Of a stretch of 64,000 bases of DNA, positions 25,030 to 37,893 are shown one piece after another. The first letter of the stretch is position 1. Each line of letters opens with the position of its first letter. Both the position numbers and the translations under genes were made by a program. This DNA is from Lithospermum erythrorhizon (taxonomy: Eukaryota; Streptophyta; Magnoliopsida; Boraginales; Boraginaceae): the NCBI GenBank assembly GCA_019722365.1, contig JADFUC010000188.1, positions 558,001-622,000 of the forward strand, written 5' to 3'. Under the pieces are notes generated by a model. It worked only from the letters and a program-made list of their open reading frames with translations, was not told the DNA's origin and searched no databases.

Positions 25030-26889
25030 TATCAAATATCTACCATGACGACAAAATACCATACTCCAAACTTTTAATTCGGGTTACTATTCGTATTATA
25101 CCCTACTCGGTTTAATCACACAACTCCGAATTTTTTTAATTTCTACCATCGAGCCGCACCATAATCGACTAATTTAATATCAACGTAACCTGGTTATTTC
25201 AAGCGATACTTCTGCTCACCATGATCGACTCAACATGAAAGTCTGTCAGTTTAAAACAATGTCGATCGGCTCGATGAAACTGTAGGGCACTAATGGGAAA
25301 TACCGAACTATACAACAATACTTTGCAAACAAATAACAAAATATTCATACGAAATTACAATGAAAGGATTACAACAAAAACGAAAGCGGATACGAAATTA
25401 CAATGAAATGATTACAACAAAAACGAAACGGACTGCCCGACGCTCTTAAAATGTATTCGACCTCTTCCCAACGTACATAGATCTACGCAGGTGAGCCTTT
25501 TCCGTGATAAAATGACCCTAACATTGACTTCACAAGCACAAGTGAATCGACGACGAACCAAATAGTTGAATACCTAAACAAAAGCAAAAGAAAAGAGAAC
25601 GGGTGCTCTCGAATTTTTTTCTGTGTAATGCAGGTTAAGCTTCGATTTTCAGGAGATTATGTAGTTAATGCCTGATTAAGTAGGAGCCGGCTGACCAAAC
25701 GTTGCTCGCATTACGGTGCACTAAACACCCTTAATTGTGTGCCCGCATATACTCACTGATTCACAATTTCCGAGCTCATTTACCGATTTGCACGCCTCGG
25801 CGGGCGGTAGACAAGCCAAGTGCATAATAGTAGTCAATCAATTTACTAAGTCTAATAGAGTTTTACTTATAAGGCGAAAGCATCATCCTTCCTCCTCATG
25901 TTAACCAAATTTTCTCCAAACTTTAAGGCTTAACAATAAATGATACAAATTTTGGATTCACAAACACTATATCGAACAAAAACTAGGTCATCAACCACAA
26001 CTTTTATTAGACTTGATCTTCGGTTTTAACATTTGGATTTCACCTAAATTAAAATCGATAATCGACCACAATTTTTTTTTGTTCCAACATTGTTTCCACC
26101 TAAATTAACGAATTCGATTCATCCTTGAAGAACATAAATTGATGTACAATCGGTGTCGAACATACCATATTAATTACTCTCTCCATCCCAAAAAGATTAT
26201 CTCATTTCACTATTTGGGATCAAATTTTATAACCAATTACGAATTCTCATTACAATTTATAAGAAATAATATAGGTAATTTACAGATCTTGTTAGATTCG
26301 CTTCAATATATATTTCAAATATCAATCTTTATGATTTTACACATGTATAATTGTAGATATTTACGTTGGGGTACCAAGGCTCTGGCATGAAACAAACAGG
26401 ACAATCTTTTAATAAGAATATTAATCAATAAAACATGATTTTAATCGAAACCAATAACGTATTATGAAGTCCATATAAAATAAAATTATAAATGAATAAA
26501 ATTTAATATCTAATTGATATACGTAAAAAATATTAATAAATCAATATGAAACTGATCAATAATATAACTATGGGATGCAACTACGTAACGACGTGAACTT
26601 TGCGGTTGTCTATGATTTTTACGCGTAATCACATAGTGGAAGTAGTTCTATGTGGTTTCTCTCTCACGTAAAACCAAGGCTTTATATGCTTGTGTTGTTT
26701 GTTTCGATAGCCTAATTCAGGAACGTCTATCACTGTGCTTCATAGATAGACATTGAGGTTAAGGTCTATTCAATCCAAGGCCAAACAAATTTAGGACTCC
26801 AGGTTTAATGTTTTTCATGGTTTTATGTTTTCTCTATGTCCAAGATAATATAATTACTAGAAGAAATTTTTTTTCTCCACCTACGCATA
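25030..26889. other. Intergenic sequence without a supportable gene
   Basis: It holds a perfect-register 43-bp tandem duplication at 25349-25434 and a short MITE-end-like motif (CTCCATCCCAAAAAGATTATC) near 26180. The 83-codon frame at 26139-26390 has no recognisable motif. Nothing else is assigned. Confidence 0.4.
25349..25434. repeat. 43-bp direct tandem duplication
   Basis: The two units start ACGAAATTACAATGAAA at 25349 and 25392 and differ by only a few bases. The context is otherwise unassigned. Confidence 0.85.
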
Positions 26890-26894
26890 ATAAT

Positions 26895-28398
26895 TGTAGA
26901 TATTCAAATTTTAATTAATAAAATTCATGGTTATAAAGTTATTAATTGAATTAATTGACAATCGATCACACAATTACACGTATTGATTAGGGTTCATCCA
27001 GGATTCTCGAATTAAATTCAAGTCAGGAGAAAATAATAAGTGCTCCCCGAATTCAAGGACCATATTAATTTTAGCAAAATTGTAGCTTACATTAAATAAA
27101 CCTAAATCAAGCAGCAGGATTTTGAAAGACGGGGATTAAATTAAAAAGCATCAAATGCCGGGACAATAATAACAACCATTTTTTACCCAAAAACCCTAAA
27201 AATAAAGGCCAACCCAAGATCTTATAAGTCATGCAAAATATCTGACGGTCCAGATCAAGCCTCAAAATCAACGGCTAAGATCATGATCCACCTAAAAATA
27301 AATCGATCATCGAATCAAAGTTCGAAAGCCTACCCCATATTTCTCGAAAATCAGATGTTCAAGCCTGGAGAAACAAGTGCAAAGCCATAAAAGTTTAAAA
27401 AGGTTAAGCATCAACATGAGCATCCAAGATTCCACTCAAGATTCAAAGAAAAAGCGCCCAGACAATCTCCGGCACTAACTAGGCGCCTAAAGCTCACCAA
27501 GCGAAGGCGAAAATTCGAGTCTCCAACAACAAAGAGTCTCCCTCTCCTACCAAGTTGCGCGAATACCGCCTAAGTCCCCGTACTCACATCAAATCCAAAA
27601 GACGACAAGTCCCTCCTACATCTAACAAAGGCCCAACCCCCTCAAGGAAATGGACAACCCGAATCTCCGACAAGAAGCCGAGTCAGTCTATCTCACCAAG
27701 TCAGAAATACCACTGCCTCCCCTCGAGACTACATCAAATCCAAAGAGTATGATCGTCAAAGCCTTACCTCCTACATCAAATGCGCCGAATATACTAGGAA
27801 GGAAAGCACTATCCACAAATTACGGCAGGTTCGAGCCGCCTCAACCCCTAAGTCAAATCAAAGAAAGAGTGAACATCGCCGGCCGAAGCTCATGCTCTAC
27901 ATCCAAAGAAGAACACAAGCGAAGCTCCTCAAGCAAGCGCCCCTGTCAAGGAACCCAGCTCTGAAGCTATAAGGTTCATCAAAATCCCACCGGCCTATCC
28001 ATATCAAGAAAGGTCAAGCATTCAGCTGTCCACCTATCTAAGTCAAAGAAGAAGTCTAGCTCACGAGCTAAGCTACCTGTCCAATCAAGCGGATATGTCC
28101 AAGTCCTACCATCCAGCCCACATCTCAATGATCCAAGTCTAAGACCATGATCAAGTCCATACAACCACACGGGATCAAGGCTGCTCAAGCACTCCGGTTC
28201 GGACCATTATCTCAAGTCTAAGACCAAATCCTCGCCTCTGCTCGTCCCCGAACATATCCAACTCAAACCCAAGCTTCTACAAATGCCTATCCAGTACTAA
28301 GTCAAGTTATAGACGCCAAGATACGAAGAAGATTAGATCCGAGCAATAACCCCAACCCATTTGATAAATATTCTTTGCATCAGCATGTATTTCCTTCA
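26895..28398 (+). repeat. Solo LTR with perfect 5-bp target duplications
   Basis: The sequence begins TGTAGATATTC at 26895 and ends CCTTCA at 28398. It is bounded on both sides by ATAAT (26890-26894 and 28399-28403). TG...CA ends plus a 5-bp duplication are the signature of an LTR-retrotransposon insertion reduced to one LTR by recombination. The interior at 27550-28330 is C-rich and full of AAGTCC and CAAGTC words. A diverged relative begins TGTAGATATCG at 58138, and its similar start supports the left boundary and the orientation. Confidence 0.8.
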
Positions 28399-28403
28399 AT
28401 AAT

Positions 28404-29212
28404 TAGTATGTAATCCCACACTATCATTTCAAATATTACTTGAAGAACTATCGTTGCACTATTATAAATTTCAAAAACAAAGTGTCATCAACTTTTGCTA
28501 ACTTCTACTAAATGTTTGTGCAATTAAGTCTATTTCGCATCTAGAAGAGTATCTTATAAACTTATGGATGATGACAATGAACCTCATATGCCTGTAAAAC
28601 TAGCATGTTCTTTTAGATGAATTGCACATTAGCTCCATATCACATTTATTCAGTATTCCTTTCTACCCTTGTTATTCTAAATTTGTAATTCATGATATTA
28701 ATGAAAATTAAACAACTCAATTTTTTCTAATCCATTTAATTTGATTGGCTGAGATGAGATTATACAACTTTCATTTATGCGACACAACAACAAAGAAACA
28801 CAATTGTCGTTGCTATTGAGAATGTCTTATGTATGTAATATCCAGACCATTGAATGAGTGATGTGATTAATACTAACTTACATCTCATTTATCGACGATA
28901 GTTACAAGTATAGGCTCAAAAAATTTAATTCCACAAGACAATCTCTGAATCTCCCAAAACATAACAATAGAAGCATGAGAAAGAAAATAAAGCTTTTTAT
29001 GCTTCCAAATTTCAATAATAGGTTAAGTACAAATTACAATATAACAGTGAGCATTAGAATGCAAACTGTTTTCTCTCAATTACAGGAAACTGGCTATCTA
29101 ATATCTGATGATACAACTGATTATCAAGTTATTAACTTATTACTATACACCAAGCCAATAACATTTCGTAGCTTGAAGAGAATCCAATTTAGCCCGAGTA
29201 AACTTTTCTTAA
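28404..29212. other. Intergenic sequence downstream of the HMA1-like gene
   Basis: AT-rich and non-coding. The part next to 29212 is expected to contain the 3' UTR and polyadenylation region of the minus-strand ATPase gene. No other gene is visible. Confidence 0.5.
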
Positions 29213-32200
29213 TTATGATGTTGCAGCTTGTATGGAACTTTGGGTATTGCTCCAGACAGACATTATACTAGATCTTAGTTCACCGATAAATTTATCCGAA
29301 TTTTGCCTCCAGGAGAACCAAGTTGGAGCATTAAGAGCACGAACCGAGTTGAGACAAACAACTAAAGTGCCACCTTCGTGTAAAAGCACCTGCACAACAA
29401 CCAGTGTACAGTGTGAATGAGAATTGAAGTTTGGTATAGGCTGATGAGGTTATAATCTCTTCATGACAGTATGGAATGAAATTAGCTAATAAATGGTGAA
29501 TAGTCGCTAAGTAGGTTCCTACTGTGAGCCATAAAGGGAGAACCCCTAAAACTGATGTAAGAGAAGCCAGAAAAATGCTTGCCAATGCCAGTGCAACATT
29601 TTGCTTAACCTGAAAATAAGCAATTATTAGAAGTGACAATCAATTTGAACTAATGGAACCCACAATGAAAAAGAGGGAAGATGTACCAGGGAAGTTGTTT
29701 GGCGAGCCTTGGCTATACAAAATGGCACACCAGAGATATTATCCTGAAGCAATAGAACATCGGCAACAGCTATAGCAGCTGCACTTGCACGCTCTGCTAG
29801 TACAATACCCACAGTAGCAGCAGCGAGAGCTGGAGCATCATTAATGCCATCACCTACCATTATAAGGCCGCCCCCTGCAGCGGTGACAAAATCCTATGAG
29901 CCACTTCTAGGAAGACCTTAAAATTAATAACTTGTACTATTTTGTCTATTTGCTTCTATTCTTTCGGCATAAAATGAAAAAGAAAAGAGCTGATCTATAG
30001 TCTTCCCAACAAATGAATTTCTTATTCTTGTTAATGAAGCAACAGAAAGGATGTCAACTAATTAACTTGAAAGTATCAACACTAGGTATTGATGAGTATG
30101 AAGCTCTATATTTACAGCTTAATAAGCCAGGAGTTGTTCAATGCTTAAGTGGATCCGAAAAGAACTTTCGGGAAGTACACATTTCAAACAGCAGTTTCCC
30201 TTCGAGGCTTAAAGAGTCATATACATGGTTTCGCCACAAGAGATGACAGCACAGCTCACCTGAATCTTTAGAAATGCTTGAGACATGATACAGCTTATCT
30301 TCAGGCTTTAAGCTGCAGTGCACTTCCTTGATTCCCACATTGTTTGCCACTCTCCAAGCACTTGACTCATGGTCGCCAGTCAACATCATTACCCGAAGTT
30401 TTGCTTCATCTTGCAATAGCTGTATAACATCTAAGGAGCCACTTCTTGGTTGGTCTTCTAGGTGAAACAAAGTGACCTACACAGCCCTCAAAAGAATAAT
30501 TATTAAGCATTGCAGCTAAGCACCTTTGTGCCAACATGGAAAGCAAGTGAGAAACAAAAATTGAGGTAATCTTTAAACATTGTTAAGAGTTGCATACTAA
30601 CAATCCTCTCATATATATGGAAAATGCAAACCTCTTTAAAATATAAATAATGAAGGTTTAGTTCATCATTATAAGTGGTGTCCAACAACCCCTGTATATG
30701 GATAGAGTGCACTCAAGAAACATGATATTTGTTAACCTCAATGCAAAAAGCTTAAGCAAGCAAGTTAAATGATTTGGATTCCATTTCATTTTAGTTAAAT
30801 TATAAGCCTTTGTTTCCCAACATGATATCCACGGAAGTATGCACGACGTTGAATCTAAGAGTTACTCAAATACTTGTCCTTGGGGTAGTAAACACTCATG
30901 TTTCTATTTGCATATAAATATTTCTTCGGCTTATTGGGTCTGGGGTAAACCTAGGTGATAATGTGATATACTTGTCGAATAAAAGAAAATGATGAAAAGG
31001 CACCAAACATATAAATAATCAATGCGGTTTATGAGATAAAACCAAACCAAACGAAACCAGCAACAATACATCAAGAAAGAGCAGTTTCTTATATGCAAAT
31101 TCTTCTTAGACTTACCTTTTTGTTATTGATGGAGAGAGCAGCATGAACAAATTCCTCTCCGTAGGAAGAAGTGTTCACGGCCTCCTTAATCTTTGTTGAT
31201 TCATCTTCAGATTGAAAAAGTGAAGTGATGTAATCCACAGAACCAATGTAAGCTTCCAATGGTTGACCACCGCCAAGTTCTGGCTACAGGAAACATAGAT
31301 TAACAGGGTTAAATTACTGGTTGTGAAATGTGAAAAGCTAGATACAAGATCACGAGAGTGACAATAACTATAGCCAGTACTCTGCATCAGAAGCAAAGAA
31401 CATTAGCAGAAATAGGCAAGTAATAATTATTTAACTAATAAAACTACTTGAAGTCTGTTACTGCACAAGACCAATGTTCTAGATAAAATGAGAGGAGATC
31501 AATATCAGGCCAGACAAAAGGCATCACGATTAGCAGTATATGCTTCACATTGCCCATGTTGGTTGGAACTTAACTCCTTCTAGTTAGAAGTGTTAATAGT
31601 GACCCCAGATAGAAGTTGAAACTTATGTTGGTTGGCTGTCGGTTTTTCTAATATGTAAAATTGAAATAATAAGGAAATATATTTAACAACTATTTCATAT
31701 CAAAATTCAGATGCAAATCTTGTATCAAATATTTTCCTTAATTATCACCTTAACCTGTGCCCTAGAAAAACCGTTCATATATATAAGAGTTTGGGTAATG
31801 CTATATACGGTACCCTTATATACAGTACTCCATATTAAATGTCCAAGAAAATTTGCTCATTTTCGATCGTTCCAAATCTCTCTAAACTGAGATCATTCGG
31901 ATTTTTCTCTGTAGATCTGCATACCATTTAGAACTACCCTTCCATGAATCTCGTCTTAGCAAAACAAATTTGGAAACGCATTGCATTCAATTGTAGAAAT
32001 CATAAATTGCAGAAATCTGTTTCAATTTCTTTACTAAAAAAATAAAATAAACTCTCCTAAAAGTAGTTTTTTTTTCCTTTAATTATTGCTCCATATTATG
32101 AACACTCTAATAGATAGAATCACTCATTCAAATTGCTTTGAATCTACAAAATACATATTTGGTGAGATATTAGTTGGCTATTTTTTATCAGTTTGTATTG

Positions 32201-35200
32201 ATTTGTAAAATACGAGTGATAAATAATTTCTGCAGTTTGACAGAAAAAAATGTAATATTTGGTCTTGGACTTTTATCAATCATTAATTTTAAAGATTTTA
32301 TGATTATCTATTCATGATAATCAAATAAAACCCTCTGGTATAGATCAAATTATGCAATTGTACAATTCTATGGGTGATGAAATGAGAGAAAGGAGGTGAT
32401 GTTACTTGTTAGGTTTAGTTAGAGAATCGGTTTGTTAGTAAAAATTAAAATGAGCACTGATTTCTTTGACCCCAATATCTGGAGAGGGTATTTTTGTTAT
32501 TTTCATTTGGGGTACTGTATTTAGCATTTGCGTATAAATATCAACAATTCACTGAGTGGCAAGCCTTGAATCTTTTTATTATTAATTTCATCTTCTTGTA
32601 CGTCACAGAATCCAAAATCTAACAGATGAGGACTTCGATAGAAGCTTCACATAGTATGTCCATAGTATCCACTAGAGTAAATTGCCATGGGGAATCAAGA
32701 ACAAGGAAAATACCTGACTGCTTGATAATGTTGCATAAAGACCTCTTCCAGGAAAATTCTCAAAAGTTTCAACAGCAACAGTTGGAAGATCTTTCCCAAG
32801 ACTATGATCTACAACAGCTCTGCACTAGAATGAACAATAATGTAAGCTCTATTAACAGAATAGTCATAGGAAAACCTAATGAAAACTACTAGAAAGTTAC
32901 AGGCATTCCAAGAGCAAAGTATCAGTTAATATTGCATCCACCTACCATTTGCTATACCTTAGTTCTGAATATTATATTTGAGAAAATTATTCAAAGAAAT
33001 CACTACGTATCCTTTGTAGGTAGGTGTAGGCTTAGCTACTAGAATGCATGCATCTAGCCTTTGTTTTGTATGTTGTTATTCATTTTGTATGGAATGGGGA
33101 ATAACCATTACTGTTAAACAGAATGCTACCTTCCAATAGGGTGAGTAGTCCCCTTTTCCATTGCAGCAGCCACAGCCAGTGCTTCTTTCTCGCAATTAGG
33201 GACACAACATGAAGCAAATTGATTTATGTTGTTCCTAACATGTCCATGTATAGGTTCAATTGCTTTGCAGACAAACTCCCCAGTTGTTAAGGTACCAGTT
33301 TTATCAAATGCAACAGTATGGCAAGAGGCAAGAGCATCAAGCACTTGCCCACCTTTAAGTAAAATCCCCTGTAAGAAATTACAAGCAACAGATAATACAA
33401 TAGCGAACAAATAAAATTTCAGGATACACAAAGACCAATTGTTCGACCCTACTCGGAGACTGCATATTTATAAAATACCTTTCTTGCACAGGCACTTATT
33501 GCTGTTGCATATGCCAAAGGAGCCACAGCTAAAGCACATGGTGACGCAGCCACCATAAGACCCAGTGCTCTATAAATTGATCCTCTGCAAACTAAGAGCT
33601 AAAACTGGTTATCAAATTGCAGAACAAACAGTAAAGTGCTACTCTGATCAAAGAATTTATTACGTTACAGACCCGTAGATCTCATCAGCATAAGCCTACA
33701 GCTAATATTGCCATTCATTTTACTTATATTGATCTTCAGCCTATTACATTACTGGCTTTGATATCATTGTTGAAATGAATGCTGAAACATTGAAAAAAGT
33801 CTACCATTGTGAACGGGTCTGACAAACGAAGGACCAATGACTTCAATTTTCACAAAGAAAGCAAGAAGAGCAGCCTACTGAGAGCTGAAGTCTCAATAAG
33901 ACAATCAACAAATTTAAAGTGACCCAAATCTATTTCTCAAAATCCTATTAAGCATGTAATTAACTTGTTTCATCGATACAAATTCCTTAGCATATGATTT
34001 AGTGGAGAGATGGGACAAGGCCTGAAAAGTTTCTAGACAATATAAGGTAGAACGTTAGGCTTAGTTTGTCTTGGATAATATTATTTGAAAAAGTGGTTAA
34101 GTTGATCTGAGGTAGACCATTTTAAAATAAAAATTGAAAGCATTTGATCTGCATAATTTTTTAATCAACTAATATAATCTAAAACAAACTAAGTTCAAAA
34201 GATGAGATGCTATAGGATGAATACCTGCTGTGCTAACAAATGGCCACTTAAACAGAATTGGACCGAGAAATGCAATTGCAACAGATAGAACTACAACTGC
34301 TTTGCTGTAGATCTCCCCAAAGTTATCCAACCATCTCTCAAGCTTTGGTTTGCTAAGTTGGGCTTCTTCTGTCAACTGCACAATCCTGCTAAGCATAGAC
34401 TCTTTCCAGGTCTTCTTTGCCTTTCAATAGAAAAATTAAAAGAATGAAATGACCTCAGACAGAAATATTAGGAGAGTTTCAGAAGAGATAAAATAGATCA
34501 TGATAATATGCTTACTCATTATATAAGCGAACATAAATGTAGAACATAGAGAAAAATATAAAGAGGAGAATAAATCAAATATCAGTAGTGGTAAGTACGC
34601 AACATCAGAATAAAGCGGAGACTTACCTTGAAATAGTAAATAGGTACTAACCTTAATTACCATCATGCCATCTAAATTCCTTGCACCTCCAGGAATGGTA
34701 TCACCAATTTGTCTTTCAATGGGTTTGACTTCACCAGTTAAGTGTTCAATGGTAATAGTTGATCTACCTTGGACAACTTCACAATCCACAGGCACCGACT
34801 GATAACAATAACAGATGCCATTAAATACTTCTTCGAAACAGAGTTAAGAAATAATCGAGCAGCAAACTGTCCATGATCTGGGTCATGTACAGAATATAAA
34901 AGAAAGATGATACTATACTGTACTAAAAATAAAGGAAACAAAAAGCTACCAGTAAGTTAACAGTCTAACAATGAACTACCGTGCATAAAAATACATTAGT
35001 TGAAAGCACAGACCTCACCAGCTTTGACCAATATGTACGAGCCAACTTCTAAGTCATTGACAGGGACTTCATGGTAAGTTAGATCAGATAAACTAAGTGT
35101 ACAATCATGTTTTTTATCCAATACCAAAGCAAACTCAGGGTGGCTCTCTTTCAGTTGCTTCACATCAATATTTGAGCGACTGGTAAAATACTCCTCGGCT

Positions 35201-37103
35201 GATAATACACACATTGGATTACATCATAAATTCATAACCCAAACAAGTATTTGAACTGAAGACTGACATTATTCTCATGCAGCCCAATAGCGAATAAATT
35301 CACCTACCAATATGAGCCAAATTGAACATGGCAAGAAGCAAGCCACCTTCAAGAGGATTTCCCAGGAAAACAGAAGCAAAGGCTGCAAGAGCCATTAGCA
35401 CATGAATATTGATTCTCCCACCAACAATATCGATCGCAGCATCAAGTGATGCCGATATCTAGGAAAATAAATTAGAAAAATTAGACATGTAATGCATTGG
35501 AGAATGTTGATGTTAATGTATGTAGACATATAAAGCACATCAATGTTGGATAAACCTGAATGTCTGCGAGCTTCTAAATATAAAGGAACAGTTTAGACCT
35601 AAATATAATACTTAACGTTGTAGTGCTATTAGTACGTAACGCCAAACACAACGATCACTATTATACTTAAGGATTGAAACCTAAAGCCGTCCCATATTAT
35701 ACAGTACTTCATTGCTAATATAAAACCTGCTTCATTTTCATCAAATCCAATCGAGCAAGCAACAACTTATCTAACAATTGAATAATAAAAACAATGAATG
35801 GACCCAAAAAGATTATCCATTTTCACTATTCCGTAAATTCTCATTGTTCACTTAAAACTTATATCATCCATCACAAAAATAATGTCCATTTTCATATTTC
35901 GTCAATTCTCATAGTTCACTTAAACCTTATCTCATCCATCCCAAAAATATTGCCCATTTTCACTATTTCGTAAATTCTCATCATTCACTTGAAACTTATC
36001 TCATCCATCCCAAAAATATTGCCCATTTTCACTATTTAGTAAATTCTCATAATTCACTTAAAACTTATCCCATCCATCCCAAAAAGATTGTCCATTTTCA
36101 CTATTTCGAAACTTATTCTTAGTTCACACAAAAATCAACCCTATTTCCCAAAAAGATTGTCCATTTTCACTATTCTAACTTATCCAACAATTCAACAATT
36201 CTAACTTATCCAACAATTCAACAATGCACACAATCAATAAGCTTCAAAATCAAAATCCGATCACAATTATCCACCCCTCCATCCCAAAAAGATTGTCCAT
36301 TTCCAATATTCCCCTACTTGACTATCCTAATTCATCTAACAATAGAACAATGCAAATAATAAATAAGTTTCAAAATCAAAATCCGATCACAATTATCTCA
36401 CCCCACAAGCGGAAACACAATTATCGTAAGCAAATGCTGAAGAGTCTTCCCAACTTTGAATTCAATCGAAATTACCATCTCAATAGGAAATCACATTCAA
36501 AACATTATCCTTTGATATAATTTCCCACCAAATACTATCCAACACATACAAAAACATTTTGTTATAACGGCAAAAGCGAATTTGCTATAACATACATTTG
36601 CGAATTCAAAAACTCAACCACCAAATTTTAAAACTGAACGATATTCAATTATCTCAATTTACCCCAACAAGCGGAAACGCGATGATGGTAAGCAAATGCT
36701 GCAGCGTCTTCCCAGCCGCATTCGGCACCAGCCACGGACACGCAGCAGCAACCGCAAACAGCACACCCGAGCAACAACACAGCTCCAAATTCTCCCTTAA
36801 GAAACCCGCTAAATCGGTCCATTTAATCGCCTTCGCGAACTTCAACAACGCCTCCTGCGACTTCGTGAGCCGAACAATATTATCACCAGACTGATCATGA
36901 TCATGGTGGTGATGGTGGTTGTGATCGTGTTGGTGGTGGTGGTTGTGGTGGCAGTTGAAGGATTTTACGGCGAGGTTAAGGCGGCGGAAGGGGAGGAGAC
37001 AGGCGGTGGTCAAAGTCAATGGCGAGGGTTTGGGGAGTTTGACTTTGACTGATTTTGGAGTGAAAAAGGGAGTTTTTAAGAGGAGGAGAGTTTGGGATTC
37101 CAT
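29213..37103 (-). CDS. HMA1: Chloroplast-type heavy-metal P1B-ATPase, HMA1-like (13 exons)
   Basis: Thirteen exons join in frame to 804 residues (Arabidopsis HMA1 is about 819). Exons, 5' to 3': 37103-36663, 35458-35308, 35198-35014, 34798-34652, 34420-34225, 33591-33479, 33368-33130, 32819-32714, 31283-31116, 30476-30260, 29874-29687, 29609-29523 and 29389-29213. All introns are GT-AG. Residues 1-50 look like a plastid transit peptide. A His-rich stretch (52-69) follows, then TGE (280-282), the HMA1-specific SPC metal-site motif (390-392) in place of CPC, the phosphorylated Asp433 in DKTGT, HP (487-488), TGDH (615-618) and GDGIND (662-667). HMA1 proteins move Cu, Zn or other metals across the chloroplast envelope using ATP; substrate here is inferred from the family. 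I chose the ATG at 37103 because the in-frame extension upstream begins with TTG. Intron 1 contains a minisatellite and intron 8 a MITE. The gene looks intact. Confidence 0.95.
31797..32528. mobile_element. MITE in intron 8 of the HMA1-like gene
   Basis: The left end AATGCTATATACGGTACCC and the reverse complement of the right end (AATGCTAAATACAGTACCCC) form imperfect terminal inverted repeats of about 20 bp. The 732-bp interior has no coding potential. It accounts for about half of the 1430-bp intron. I could not find a clean target duplication, so the superfamily is undetermined. Confidence 0.6.
35810..36310. repeat. About 69-bp minisatellite in intron 1 of the HMA1-like gene
   Basis: Units repeat the words TGTCCATTTTCACTATT, then GTAAATTCTCAT, CACTTAAAACTTATC and CATCCATCCCAAAAA, with a period of 68-69 bp. 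There are four or five good copies up to about 36110, then shorter degenerate ones. The CCATCCCAAAAAGATTGTCC core is a MITE-terminus-type sequence, so the array probably grew from one end of such an element. Confidence 0.85.
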
Positions 37104-37740
37104 AAAGTCAAAATTGATTGATAAAGTCAACGATTGGGGGATTAATTAAAAAACATGGAGGTTTGAGATGATGAATGAAGAAGTATTGATTTGGGTGATG
37201 GTGATGGGACAAAATTGTGGTGTGGTGCACACATGCCTAGCACAAATAAGGGCCATGATCAATAGTGGAGTGGAGGTTCTCGAGTGCAAACTAGCATTTT
37301 AATACACGCGATGAAATGAATTAAGAATATTTCTGCATTCTTACTAACAATATTTTTAACGATAGATGTTGTACATTTATATTCTATCTTTGTTCAAGCT
37401 TTTTATGTATTTATTGACATATATGACACTAGTATTTTTGGACACAATACCGACGCCGTACCAAAGTTAATATTTGTCATCGATAATTTTAACGTAATGA
37501 TACACTTGACGCCATACTTATCTTCAATCGTTTTTCTTTTGCTTACGCATTTTCAATCGATTTTATGTTATATATATATCGATGAAGTTAAAGCATATTA
37601 ATATACTATATATAAGTTATCGTTTTGCCACGAAAGCTATCAATAATACGCATATTAATATTATGTAGTTATGGAATTTATTGTGCAAATTACTATTATG
37701 TCCTCAAATTAAAATGTGATAATCTATAGTTAGAAAGAGT

Positions 37741-37893
37741 ATTAAATGAAAAAAAACTTGTTGAAGTCAAATAACCGACTATGTCTATTTGCTTTATATA
37801 TAGTATAAATAGAGACTGTGTTCAATTAAATGGAAAAAAAATTGTCAGTCGAATAACCGACTATAACTATTTGCTCTATATATAGTATAGATA
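37741..37893. repeat. About 70-bp direct repeat pair
   Basis: The two copies start at 37741 and 37825, each with ATTAAATG followed by an A-run, AATAACCGACTAT and CTATATATAGTATA. They are separated by a short spacer and are about 85% similar by eye. Confidence 0.8.

Noticed and set aside
27650..27964. A 104-codon plus-strand frame
   Set aside because: It lies inside the solo LTR in the AAGTCC-rich stretch; the composition reflects the repeat words and no motif is present.
29232..29420. Plus-strand frame opposite ATPase exon 13
   Set aside because: The minus strand encodes the conserved LLHEGGTLVVCLNSVR end of HMA1-type ATPases; the plus frame is a shadow.
35810..36310. Could the 69-bp repeats be a CRISPR-like array?
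   Set aside because: The units are contiguous tandem copies without unique spacers, in a plant intron; this is a minisatellite.
36943..37149. Plus-strand frame opposite ATPase exon 1
   Set aside because: It is the antisense shadow of the coding exon; the minus-strand frame carries the transit-peptide and His-rich sequence and joins in frame to downstream exons.
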